From: CALMAK01 sp964392265
Lineage (GTDB): Bacteria > Patescibacteriota > Saccharimonadia > Saccharimonadales > Saccharimonadaceae
DNA: 32,691 nucleotides
Reading direction: 5' to 3'
Assembly: GCA_964392265.1 (NCBI GenBank)
Contig: CAYMOS010000006.1
Span: 1-32,691, forward strand
Positions 7,540-15,297 of the stretch are shown in pieces. The notes beneath the pieces are model-generated. The model ran no database searches. It was not told where the DNA came from and saw nothing but the letters and a program-made list of their open reading frames with translations. A program made the position numbers and the translations under genes. The first letter of the stretch is position 1. Every line of letters begins with the position of its first letter.

Positions 7540-10068
7540 CTATTGCTTTGTCGTCAGGGCGGCAATGACCGCCGCCTTATCTTGCTTGATTAATGTTACG
7601 CGGGCATCAATTTCGCTCATACCTAGGGTGATAACGCGAGACAAAACAGGAATAGACTGTTTTGGTCCGAAGAACTCTTTGTATTCTTGCAGTTGCTGTT
7701 CGGTTGTTAGTCCGGTTGCGGCATATCGCGGATAATCATCATAACTTTTGTCACCACCAAACGTCTTTTCAATCCATGGCCAGCTGTCTCGCACCCATTG
7801 CCAGGTTTTGCCACGCGAATCTTTGCCGCGGATAAGGTAGACAAACCAACGGGCAACATCTTGTGGGCGGACGATATCAGCGTTTTGCATCGCCTCAAGC
7901 AGGAGGTCAATCTTGGCAGGCTGCTTGGTTGACGTAAGGCCAACACAAAGGTCCATGGCGAGTTCCGCGTTTTGAGTTTGCTGATAAAGCGTTAACAAAT
8001 TGTCGACCACTGTCCCCGATTCGTCGTGGCGAACGACACTACTAAGGATGACGGATCGGAGTTCAGGGTCAAGTGCATCCACGGCAGTCGCGTCGTACAA
8101 CTGAACTGCTTGGTTAATCGCTGCTTCGTCCTCGCCGTAAATCATCAAACTGATAATCAGGCTACGTAGTTTTGTGTCTTCCTCGGCTTCATTTGTAGCA
8201 GGTGTCCAGCCAAGACGATCATACTGCGCCCTAGCGACATCGGCCGAAAGGGCTCGTAGTGCCTTTTCAGCGGCCTCATCGTCTTCGACAAACTTCCGCA
8301 GCTCGGCCAGTGTCATGGCGATAAGGTTCCATACTGGTTCACTGGTTTCATTTTTGTATGCCTCGAGGATTGGCAATAAATCAGCCGTCGTTATCACACT
8401 GGCGCGGGCAAGCAGAATGACATCATTCAAGAAGGATAGGCGATCAATTTCTGTCAATGCTCCCTTTTTAATGGCATCGAGAATCATTGCCGTCAATGTC
8501 TCATCATAATGAGGCAGATAATGAGCGGTAGCATTCGTGTTAAGCAGTAACAGAGAAGTGTTGTCGAGTGGTACAGAGATCTCGCGTTTTTCGAGGAGTG
8601 TCGGAACGGCAGGGCTGGTCGATGCGAGAGGGATTGGCCATAGCTTCTCTGATGGTTGGTGCTCGCCGATAAAGAACTGTTCTTGACGCAGTGTCAATGT
8701 ACTATCGGCAAGGGTGGCGTGCACAATAGGATAGCCTGATTGAGAGATCCAGGTATTCATCAGGCCAGTGATATCTTTGCCACTTGCATCCGCAATGGCA
8801 TTCCATAGATCATCACCTTCGGTGTTTTGGTAGGCAAACTGATTGAAATAGGCAGTGAGACCGGTACGGAAGGCATCTTCGCCAACGTACGACTGCAGCA
8901 TACGCAGTAACCTACCGCCCTTGGCATAGACAATCGCGCCATCGAAGAGAGTGCTGATCTCGTCTGGATGATTAACATCTACCTGGACCGACTGAACGCC
9001 GTCAATGGCATCGCGCCTGAGAGCAATAACGTTTTCGTTAGAGGCTTGTTCGAGCCATATATTCCATTCGGGATAGAGGGCATCAACGGCGACGTATTCC
9101 ATCATGTTAGCAAAGCTTTCGTTCAGCCACAGATTGTTCCACCACTTCATTGTGACGAGGTTGCCAAACCATTGGTGGGCTAACTCGTGGGCAATAACAG
9201 TAGCGATATATTGCTTGCTGGCAATGCTCGTCGTAGCTGGGTCAGCCAGTAGGGCGATCTCGCGGTAAGTGATGAGCCCCCAGTTCTCCATGGCGCCAGC
9301 GCTGAAATCAGGCAGGGCGACATGATCGGCCTTTGGTAAAGGATAGGCAACGCCGTAGTATTCCTCATAAAATTCAATGGCCCGGACGGCGACTTCTAAT
9401 GGAAAATCAAGCGCTGCGGCCGGTTGGGCTGGAGTTGCCCACACGCTAACCGCAACATTGTTCTTTGTCGTGGCGGTTTTGCGGTGTAATTCACCTACTA
9501 CCCACGCCAGCAGGTAGGTGCTCATCCGAGGAGTGGTCTGAAATGCCGTCACTAATTGGTTATTCTCGCTGCGCTGCCAATCGATTGGCATGTTACCTAA
9601 TACCTCAACATTTTGTTCGGTCGTAAGGGTGACGTCGAAGGTTGCTTTTGCCTCTGGCTCGTCAATGCAAGGAAAGACCTCGCGAGCATGATGACTCTCA
9701 AACTGGGTGGCGATCAGTTCTTTTTTGACGCCGTCATGTTCGAAATAGCAGGGATACATGCCGTGCATTGCATCGGTGATGACGCCTTGGAACTCGATAA
9801 CGACGATGTGTTCGCCAAGGTCAGGGGAAGACTGCTCAATTCTTAACTCGCCATCTTCTTGCATTTCATAGGTACCGGTTTTGCCGTTCAGAACTACCTT
9901 GGTGATAACAAGGTCTTTTGTATGAAGAGGGAGGTAACTACTCGGAGCAACCAGCTGACCTTTGATGGTAACGGTGCCGTTAAAGGTGCGGCCAGTACGG
10001 TCGATAATCAAGGATAAGTCATAGTGGGTTGGTGAAAAAGTCTTAATGAGGCGAGATACTGTAGTCAT
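7540..10068 (-). CDS. pepN: M1-family zinc aminopeptidase (PepN-like)
   Basis: An 842-aa metallopeptidase with the full M1 set: GAMEN at 258-262 (binds the substrate N-terminus), H294-E-x-x-H298 and E317 for the single zinc, followed by an ERAP1-type helical C-terminal domain to the end. It removes N-terminal residues from peptides; lacking a signal peptide it should act in the cytoplasm, recycling imported or degraded peptides, which suits an auxotrophic organism. An ATG at 10077 is also in frame, but I prefer 10068 because a -10 box (TACAAT) ends 7 nt before it. The gene is cotranscribed with tsaC. The promoter overlaps that of the divergent nuclease gene. Confidence 0.92.
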   Translation of the reverse strand: MTTVSRLIKTFSPTHYDLSLIIDRTGRTFNGTVTIKGQLVAPSSYLPLHTKDLVITKVVLNGKTGTYEMQEDGELRIEQSSPDLGEHIVVIEFQGVITDAMHGMYPCYFEHDGVKKELIATQFESHHAREVFPCIDEPEAKATFDVTLTTEQNVEVLGNMPIDWQRSENNQLVTAFQTTPRMSTYLLAWVVGELHRKTATTKNNVAVSVWATPAQPAAALDFPLEVAVRAIEFYEEYYGVAYPLPKADHVALPDFSAGAMENWGLITYREIALLADPATTSIASKQYIATVIAHELAHQWFGNLVTMKWWNNLWLNESFANMMEYVAVDALYPEWNIWLEQASNENVIALRRDAIDGVQSVQVDVNHPDEISTLFDGAIVYAKGGRLLRMLQSYVGEDAFRTGLTAYFNQFAYQNTEGDDLWNAIADASGKDITGLMNTWISQSGYPIVHATLADSTLTLRQEQFFIGEHQPSEKLWPIPLASTSPAVPTLLEKREISVPLDNTSLLLLNTNATAHYLPHYDETLTAMILDAIKKGALTEIDRLSFLNDVILLARASVITTADLLPILEAYKNETSEPVWNLIAMTLAELRKFVEDDEAAEKALRALSADVARAQYDRLGWTPATNEAEEDTKLRSLIISLMIYGEDEAAINQAVQLYDATAVDALDPELRSVILSSVVRHDESGTVVDNLLTLYQQTQNAELAMDLCVGLTSTKQPAKIDLLLEAMQNADIVRPQDVARWFVYLIRGKDSRGKTWQWVRDSWPWIEKTFGGDKSYDDYPRYAATGLTTEQQLQEYKEFFGPKQSIPVLSRVITLGMSEIDARVTLIKQDKAAVIAALTTKQ

Positions 10069-10075
10069 ATATTCC

Positions 10076-10081
10076 ATTGTA
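10076..10081 (-). promoter_or_regulatory. -10 box of the aminopeptidase operon (leaderless)
   Basis: Read on the minus strand, TACAAT is followed by seven bases (GGAATAT) and the ATG at 10068. This spacing puts the transcription start at or next to the A of ATG. No SD is present. It shares the TGTACA palindrome (10078-10083) with the opposite promoter. Confidence 0.55.
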
Positions 10082-10085
10082 CACT
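10080..10085 (+). promoter_or_regulatory. -10 box of the secreted nuclease gene (leaderless)
   Basis: TACACT is followed by six bases (AGGTAT) and the ATG at 10092, with no SD. The same TACACT-AG arrangement precedes radA and recG. It overlaps the minus-strand -10 by two bases, so the two promoters should exclude each other. Confidence 0.55.
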
Positions 10086-10091
10086 AGGTAT

Positions 10092-10790
10092 ATGCAGAAA
10101 TTTCGCTGGCGTCGGGTAGTTGTAGTGGTATGTTCGCTGGTTATTTTTGGAATACTGTTAGGTACAACCCCGGATATGTGGCAACCAGTGTCACCTAAGG
10201 ATGATGCTATTCAGGGTGCTCAGGTGGAGACAGGTGCCGCAGTCAAGGCACTTGATCGGCTGGAAGTAAAAGGACGGGCGGCCAAGACCGGGTATGCTCG
10301 GACTGAATTCGGCAATGGTTGGACGAGTGTCGGTGGATGCGATACGCGCAACACCATCTTATATCGTGACCTTGCGGAGGTCGTTACTGACCAGTCATGC
10401 AAAGTAGTGTCAGGTATGTTAAGTGATCCCTATACGGGAGAGGTTATACGGTTTATTCGTGGTCCCGAGACGAGCCAATTGATACAGATTGACCATGTCG
10501 TCGCCCTTAGTAATGCCTGGCAGACTGGTGCGCAGGCGCTGACACCTGAAGAGCGTGTCTTGCTGGCGAACGATCCATTGAATCTACTAGCAGTAGATGG
10601 TGCGGCCAACCAGCAGAAATCTGACGGTGACGCCGCCACGTGGCTGCCGCCGAACAAGCCATTTCGCTGTCAATATGTCGCGCGGCAAATCGCTGTCAAA
10701 CAAAAATATGTCCTTTGGGTCACGCCAGCCGAGAAAGAAGCGATGGAGCGAGTCTTGCGCCTTTGCCCTGGACAGCAGTTGCCTTTGTAG
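10092..10790 (+). CDS. Secreted or anchored HNH nuclease (DUF1524 type)
   Basis: A 232-aa protein with an N-terminal basic stretch and one hydrophobic segment (about 9-24) that is a signal peptide or anchor. The rest is a DUF1524/GmrSD-type HNH domain: GGCDTRNTILYRDL, SDPYTG, I-D134-H135-V-V-A-L-S-N-A-W with the catalytic His, ANDPLNLLAV, NQQKSDGDAATWLPP, and Y-V-A-R-Q. Paired Cys (83/103 and 193/225) suggest disulfides outside the membrane. Family members are common as secreted nucleases of Actinobacteria, which are typical hosts of Saccharibacteria. Likely role: cutting extracellular DNA for nucleotide scavenging or uptake (inference). A TTG at 10077 is in frame, but the promoter lies over it, so ATG 10092 is chosen. 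Confidence 0.88.
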   Translation: MQKFRWRRVVVVVCSLVIFGILLGTTPDMWQPVSPKDDAIQGAQVETGAAVKALDRLEVKGRAAKTGYARTEFGNGWTSVGGCDTRNTILYRDLAEVVTDQSCKVVSGMLSDPYTGEVIRFIRGPETSQLIQIDHVVALSNAWQTGAQALTPEERVLLANDPLNLLAVDGAANQQKSDGDAATWLPPNKPFRCQYVARQIAVKQKYVLWVTPAEKEAMERVLRLCPGQQLPL

Positions 10791-10796
10791 TAACGG

Positions 10797-10802
10797 TATG
10801 AT
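10797..10802 (+). promoter_or_regulatory. Probable -10 box of nusA
   Basis: TATGAT lies 6 nt after the nuclease stop. Transcription would start near 10809 and run through the hairpin at 10823-10838 before nusA. Confidence 0.4.
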
Positions 10803-10822
10803 ATATTTAGTGATGTACAGTT

Positions 10823-10845
10823 CCGGCCAGCAGGTCGGATTTTTT
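10823..10845 (+). terminator. Intrinsic terminator or attenuator upstream of nusA
   Basis: CCGGCC (10823-10828), loop AGCA, GGTCGG (10833-10838) with one G-T pair, then A and six T (10840-10845). It terminates the nuclease transcript. Because a -10 box lies upstream of it, it may also act as an attenuator in the nusA leader. Confidence 0.7.
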
Positions 10846-10864
10846 CATAAAGAAAGGAAAATCT

Positions 10865-11983
10865 ATGGATGAGATTAATCTCAAACAACTAACACTTGCG
10901 GTTCGAACGATTGCCGAGGAGAAGAATCTTCCCGAGGATGTCGTACTCAGTGTTATCGAGCAAGCTATTGCTGCAGCCTGGCGCCGTGATAATGGTGAAC
11001 GCGACCAAGAGGTTCGTGCGGAATTAAACGTTAATGACGGTACGGCGGATGTATTCGTTGCGCGTGAAGTCGTAGAAATTGTCGGCAGCGATGCGGTTGA
11101 GATCAGTCTTGACGATGCCCGCAAGGTAAAGAAGGATGCCGAAATTGGTGATATCATCGAGGAGAAGCATGAGGTTAAGAGCTTTGGCCGCGTTGCTGCT
11201 CAGACCGCCAAGCAAGTTGTCTTGCAGCGTCTGCGTGAAGCCGAGCGCGAAGTCGTCTTGGCTGAGTATGAAGACAAGATTGGTACGGTGGTGAATGGTA
11301 CGGTCCAGCGTGTTGAGCCACGTGTGATCCGCGTCGAGCTAGGAAAGGCCGTTGGTATTATTCCCCAGAGCGAACAAATCCAAGGCGAATTTTACAGTAT
11401 TGGTTCACGCATCAAGGTATTCATCAAAGATATCGAGCGCGATAACCGCGGTCCGCAGCTGATTCTTAGTCGTGGCAATGAAGCTTTTGTGGAATATTTG
11501 TTCCGCCAAGAAGTACCAGAACTAGAGACCGGTGCGGTCGAGATCAAAGCCATCGCCCGTGAGGCTGGTCGCCGTACCAAGTTGGCGGTTGCCAGTAGTG
11601 TTCCTGGCGTTGATCCAGTCGGTACCTTCGTTGGTGGTCACGGTACTCGTGTCCAGGCGGTTATGAACGAAATTGGTGATCAAGAAAAGATCGATATTGT
11701 TACCTACGACGAAGAACCAGTGCAGTTCATTAAGAATGCATTGTCACCAGCCGAGGTAGTCAAAGTTGCCATTGATGAGGATAAAAAGCGTGCGACTGTC
11801 TTTGTTAACGAAGACCAGCAGTCAATTGCTATCGGTCGAGCTGGCCAGAACGTTCGCCTGGCAAGCCGACTGACGGGCTATGAGCTGGATATCGAAACGG
11901 CTGCACCTGAAAAGGCCGAACCAAAACCAAAGAAGAATATCGAAGACGATCTCTTCTCGGCAATTGAAGAATCTGCCGAATAA
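10865..11983 (+). CDS. nusA: Transcription termination/antitermination factor NusA
   Basis: A 372-aa protein with the NusA order: N-terminal RNA polymerase-binding domain (1-125, with LPEDVVLSVIEQAIAAAW), S1 domain (about 134-199, GTVVNGTVQRVEPRV), KH1 (about 230-285, with the GTFVGGHGTRVQAV loop) and KH2 (about 300-350, IAIGRAGQNVRLASRLTGY), then a short acidic tail. It lacks the C-terminal acidic repeats of E. coli NusA, as is usual outside proteobacteria. It binds RNA polymerase and nascent RNA and tunes pausing and termination. The SD GAAAGGAAAA precedes the ATG. It is not next to rimP or infB as in many bacteria. A strong terminator follows. Confidence 0.95.
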   Translation: MDEINLKQLTLAVRTIAEEKNLPEDVVLSVIEQAIAAAWRRDNGERDQEVRAELNVNDGTADVFVAREVVEIVGSDAVEISLDDARKVKKDAEIGDIIEEKHEVKSFGRVAAQTAKQVVLQRLREAEREVVLAEYEDKIGTVVNGTVQRVEPRVIRVELGKAVGIIPQSEQIQGEFYSIGSRIKVFIKDIERDNRGPQLILSRGNEAFVEYLFRQEVPELETGAVEIKAIAREAGRRTKLAVASSVPGVDPVGTFVGGHGTRVQAVMNEIGDQEKIDIVTYDEEPVQFIKNALSPAEVVKVAIDEDKKRATVFVNEDQQSIAIGRAGQNVRLASRLTGYELDIETAAPEKAEPKPKKNIEDDLFSAIEESAE

Positions 11984-12005
11984 GAACCCTGCAGGTATTT
12001 GATAG

Positions 12006-12034
12006 AAAAGTCCCTCAGTTTCGAGGGACTTTTT
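12006..12034 (+). terminator. Strong intrinsic terminator after nusA
   Basis: AAAAGTCCCTC (12006-12016), loop AGTTTC, GAGGGACTTTT (12023-12033), then more T-rich sequence to 12040. An 11-bp stem with a U-tract; the A-tract on the left would also let it work on the other strand. Confidence 0.92.
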
Positions 12035-12095
12035 ATTTTTATACATCTGCTCTATGATAAAAGCATTAGCACTATTATTTCAGAGGAGTAGGAAA

Positions 12096-12707
12096 ATGAC
12101 ACAGGTAATTGGACGATCTCAAAAGGGCGAGGCACACACCATTATAATTATTGTACTAGTGGTGGCGCTTATCGCTGCACTTGGCTGGATCTTTTGGCAG
12201 AACTTTATTCAAAAACAAGACGCAGCAAACGATACTGACAATACGACCAAAGTTGAAGAGACGCCAAAGACTGATACGTCTGACAATACGCCAGTCGAAT
12301 CAGTCCTGTCTCTTTCGAATTACGGAGTTGAGATTCCTCTGGGGGATGTCACGACAAAATATACGGCGGTCTATGAGACGTACGACGGAGGTGATCGCTA
12401 TGAAATTCGTACGCAAATCGGTAACTGTGGTGTGGTAGGTACAGGTGTGATTGTGCGAGCAGGTAAAATAAACGAAACGACACCTTATAAAACCAACGAA
12501 ATGAACGGTGCCTGGGCAAATAGAACTTGGGGTGAGGTGGCTGCCGATAGCGACTATTCGGATATGTTCGTGGTGGTAGGAGACGAAGCATACTACTACG
12601 TGCACCCTCAGAATGTAATGTGTCAAGGTGAAGAGCAGACCCAGGAGGTTGCCGCTACGAAGACGGTGCAGAATACACTCTTCAAGAAACTACGTGCTGC
12701 TAAGTAA
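12096..12707 (+). CDS. Membrane-anchored protein of unknown function
   Basis: A 203-aa protein with a short basic N-terminus, one transmembrane helix (about 14-35, a long Ile/Val/Leu run ending in GWIFW), a Thr/Asp/Glu-rich linker (about 40-70) and a C-terminal mixed domain (about 75-200) with Cys residues near 115 and 170 that could pair outside the cell. ATG 12096 is chosen because GAGGAG sits 7 nt before it; the in-frame ATG at 12054 has no SD. TATGAT at 12053-12058 is a likely -10 box. I do not recognise the family; short anchored proteins of this build are frequent in Saccharibacteria. It lies alone between the nusA terminator and the clpC CIRCE element. Confidence 0.75.
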   Translation: MTQVIGRSQKGEAHTIIIIVLVVALIAALGWIFWQNFIQKQDAANDTDNTTKVEETPKTDTSDNTPVESVLSLSNYGVEIPLGDVTTKYTAVYETYDGGDRYEIRTQIGNCGVVGTGVIVRAGKINETTPYKTNEMNGAWANRTWGEVAADSDYSDMFVVVGDEAYYYVHPQNVMCQGEEQTQEVAATKTVQNTLFKKLRAAK

Positions 12708-12718
12708 TACGAAAATAA

Positions 12719-12755
12719 CAAAATTAGCACTCTATTGACGAGAGTGCTAATTTTG
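12719..12755 (+). promoter_or_regulatory. CIRCE operator (HrcA binding site) of clpC
   Basis: TTAGCACTC (12724-12732), a 9-nt spacer, GAGTGCTAA (12742-12750): this is the exact CIRCE consensus. The palindrome extends to 14-bp arms (12719-12732 and 12742-12755). HrcA represses heat-shock genes at such sites, so an HrcA should be encoded elsewhere in this genome. The long A/T-flanked arms may also terminate the upstream transcript. Confidence 0.95.
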
Positions 12756-12764
12756 CGTTACAAT
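12735..12764 (+). promoter_or_regulatory. Promoter of clpC inside and after CIRCE
   Basis: TTGACG (12735-12740) lies in the CIRCE spacer and TACAAT (12759-12764) follows after 18 bp. HrcA bound at CIRCE would therefore cover the -35 element. The start site should fall near 12771. Confidence 0.8.
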
Positions 12765-12770
12765 AGAACC

Positions 12771-12821
12771 ATGAGCATAGCGATGAGTACTTGCGCTATG
12801 AACAAGGAGGCGAGACAATAG
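12771..12821 (+). promoter_or_regulatory. clpC 5' leader with a hairpin and a possible 16-codon upstream ORF
   Basis: An ATG at 12771 lies 6 nt after the -10 box, so it would be the first codon of the mRNA; it opens a 16-codon frame ending in TAG 12819. Inside it CATAGCG (12776-12782) and CGCTATG (12794-12800) form a 7-bp stem with an 11-nt loop. The clpC SD AAGGAGG (12804-12810) overlaps the end of this small frame and is an unusually long 15 nt from the clpC ATG. The arrangement could couple or gate clpC translation; no function is proven. Confidence 0.4.
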
Positions 12822-12825
12822 ATAT

Positions 12826-15297
12826 ATGGCAGATGATTTTGCAGAATTTATCACGCACTTAACGGACAATGCCCGCATTAGCCTGCAGCATGCTGGCTCT
12901 ATTGCCCAAGGGTATGGTAGCGCCTATATCGGCACTGAACATCTATTGCTGGGCGTCCTTGCTCAAGGTTCATCGGTCGGTGCTAAGCTACTCGCAGATG
13001 CTGGCATTACACTAGATAGAGCTGAGATGGCGTTAAATATGACACCTCGCACACTGGTTATCGATACGGGCGCCAAGGGACTGTCTGAGACGGCAAAATT
13101 GACCCTCAAAATGAGTTGGGAGATTGCCCAGGAATTTCATCAAGATTACCTCGGTACCGAACATATTCTTTATAGTATTCTGAGCCAAAAGAATGCTCGT
13201 GCAACGGTGTTACTGCGAGACATGGATGTCAATGTGGCGGAACTGACGAGCGAATTGGAAGAGTTCTTTGACCGTAATACCAGCGGGTTACATAACGCAG
13301 CAACCGAGACGGAAATGCCTAGGCGCAAAAAAGATGGCGGTGCCCTTGGTATTTTTGGTATTGATCTGACGGCCCGCGCCAAGCGTGGTGAACTGGATCC
13401 GGTGATTGGTCGCGACAGTCAGATTGAACGCATGGTGACTATCCTTAGTCGTCGCACCAAAAACAATCCAGTATTGATTGGCGAGCCTGGCGTCGGTAAG
13501 ACGGCAATCGTCGAAGGTCTGGCGCAGCGTATTGTCCACGAGGATGTTCCTGATTATCTGCTTGATAAACGTATAGTCCAACTTGATTTGACGGCAATGA
13601 TTGCAGGGACGAAATACCGTGGTGAGTTTGAAGAACGACTAAAGAAAGTTACCAGTGAGTTGCGCCAGCAAAAGAACACCATCGTCTTTATTGATGAATT
13701 GCATCTGCTGGTTGGCGCTGGAGCGGCCGAGGGTGCCCTTGATGCTGCCAATATGCTCAAGCCAGTATTGGCACGTGGTGAGCTGCGCCTGATCGGGGCA
13801 ACCACCTTGGATGAATATCGCAAGCATATTGAGAAGGACGCTGCATTAGATCGTCGGTTTCAGTCTATTGTCGTGCCAGAGCCAAGCCTTAAGGATACAA
13901 TTGCTATTCTCAAAGGTCTCAAGGGGCACTATGAGGCCCACCATGGCGTGACAATGGCGGATGACATTATCGAACAGGCGGTATATATGGCTGATCGGTA
14001 TGTGTCCGAACGTTTTATGCCGGACAAGGCAATTGATGTGATTGATGAGGCGGCATCACTGGTGCGTGTCCGTTCGGGTCGCAAGCCGAGCAAAGTCCGT
14101 GATTATATGAAACAGCTGAAGAACCTCAATGAAAAAATGGAGGAAGCGGTGCTGGCAGAGGATTATGAACGAGCCGCGCTGTATAAGACTCGTATTAGTC
14201 AGCTGAATGAAAAATTAAACGAGACAAAAGAAGCCTTTGAAAAGAAGACCCCGATTGCCCTATCTGATGATGACATTGCACAGGCAATTGCGACAATGAC
14301 GGGTATCCCGGTCAGCCGAGTGCAGCGCTCGGAGGCAAAGATGCTTCGTCAATTAGAAAAGCATCTGGGTAAGTATATCATTGGCCAACGCGAGGCCTTG
14401 GAGCGCGTTGCCAAAGCAGTTCGTCGGAGCCGAAGTGGAGTTGCAAGTACGAAACGCCCCATCGGTTCATTTGTCTTCATGGGTCCAACTGGCGTCGGCA
14501 AGACGGAACTTGCCAAAGTACTGGCGCGTGAGGTATTTGGCAGTGACGATGCGCTCATCAAGATTGACATGAGTGAATTTGGCGAGAAGCATAATACCTC
14601 GCGGCTCTTAGGTGCGCCGGCTGGGTACGTTGGCTACGAGGACGGCGGACAATTAACTGACAAGATTCGTCGTCAGCCATATAGCGTGGTGCTTTTCGAT
14701 GAAATCGAAAAAGCACATCCCGAGGTGTTTCAGTTGCTGCTGCAGCTTCTGGAAGACGGGACACTGACGGATGCCAAGGGACGAAAGGTCAACTTCAGTA
14801 ACACGATTATTATTTTGACGAGTAACCTTGGGGCTGACAAGATGCGAAAAGAGGCAAGCCTTGGTTTTTATGCTACCTCGCGCGCCGACAACAAGGCGCT
14901 TGATGACGAGCATGAAAAAAACACTGTCGCTGCCCGCGAAGCACTTGAACGCATGATGCGTCCAGAGCTCATCAACCGGTTTGACGCAATCGTCACATTC
15001 CGTGCCCTTACCAAGAGAGAAGTAGGTAAGATATTTGATAATCTCATTGCCGAATTACAGGAACGCATTGTGCGCAAGGGTATTCACTTGGCGGTGGCAT
15101 CATCGGCCAAGCGATTACTTATCACAAAGGGGTACGACGAAATATATGGTGCTCGCCCTCTTCGCCGCATGATTCAAGATGATCTAGAACACCTCTTGGC
15201 CGACGGTATCTTAGCAGGCACCTACGAGCCAGGTGATGTGGTGACGGCGCGCGCCGTTAAGGGCAAGGTGGTATTGGATGTCACACGCGAGACGTAG
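12826..15297 (+). CDS. clpC: ATP-dependent Clp protease ATPase subunit ClpC
   Basis: An 823-aa class I Clp/Hsp100 protein: two Clp_N repeats (about 8-150), D1 AAA+ domain with Walker A G219-E-P-G-V-G-K-T226, a middle region holding a UVR-type coiled segment (about 424-460, EDYERAALYKTRISQLNEK) that marks ClpC rather than ClpB, D2 AAA+ with Walker A G553-P-T-G-V-G-K-T560 and VVLFDEIEKAH as Walker B, and a C-terminal D2-small domain. It unfolds proteins for ClpP; no clpP is in the window. CIRCE shows heat-shock control through HrcA. The last 20 nt overlap the next gene, so the two are cotranscribed. Confidence 0.95.
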   Translation: MADDFAEFITHLTDNARISLQHAGSIAQGYGSAYIGTEHLLLGVLAQGSSVGAKLLADAGITLDRAEMALNMTPRTLVIDTGAKGLSETAKLTLKMSWEIAQEFHQDYLGTEHILYSILSQKNARATVLLRDMDVNVAELTSELEEFFDRNTSGLHNAATETEMPRRKKDGGALGIFGIDLTARAKRGELDPVIGRDSQIERMVTILSRRTKNNPVLIGEPGVGKTAIVEGLAQRIVHEDVPDYLLDKRIVQLDLTAMIAGTKYRGEFEERLKKVTSELRQQKNTIVFIDELHLLVGAGAAEGALDAANMLKPVLARGELRLIGATTLDEYRKHIEKDAALDRRFQSIVVPEPSLKDTIAILKGLKGHYEAHHGVTMADDIIEQAVYMADRYVSERFMPDKAIDVIDEAASLVRVRSGRKPSKVRDYMKQLKNLNEKMEEAVLAEDYERAALYKTRISQLNEKLNETKEAFEKKTPIALSDDDIAQAIATMTGIPVSRVQRSEAKMLRQLEKHLGKYIIGQREALERVAKAVRRSRSGVASTKRPIGSFVFMGPTGVGKTELAKVLAREVFGSDDALIKIDMSEFGEKHNTSRLLGAPAGYVGYEDGGQLTDKIRRQPYSVVLFDEIEKAHPEVFQLLLQLLEDGTLTDAKGRKVNFSNTIIILTSNLGADKMRKEASLGFYATSRADNKALDDEHEKNTVAAREALERMMRPELINRFDAIVTFRALTKREVGKIFDNLIAELQERIVRKGIHLAVASSAKRLLITKGYDEIYGARPLRRMIQDDLEHLLADGILAGTYEPGDVVTARAVKGKVVLDVTRET

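Noticed and set aside
7505..7735. Plus-strand ORF over the tsaC-pepN junction, and similar shadows across pepN, PBP and clpC
   Set aside because: They run antisense to well-identified genes, have no start signals and resemble no family.
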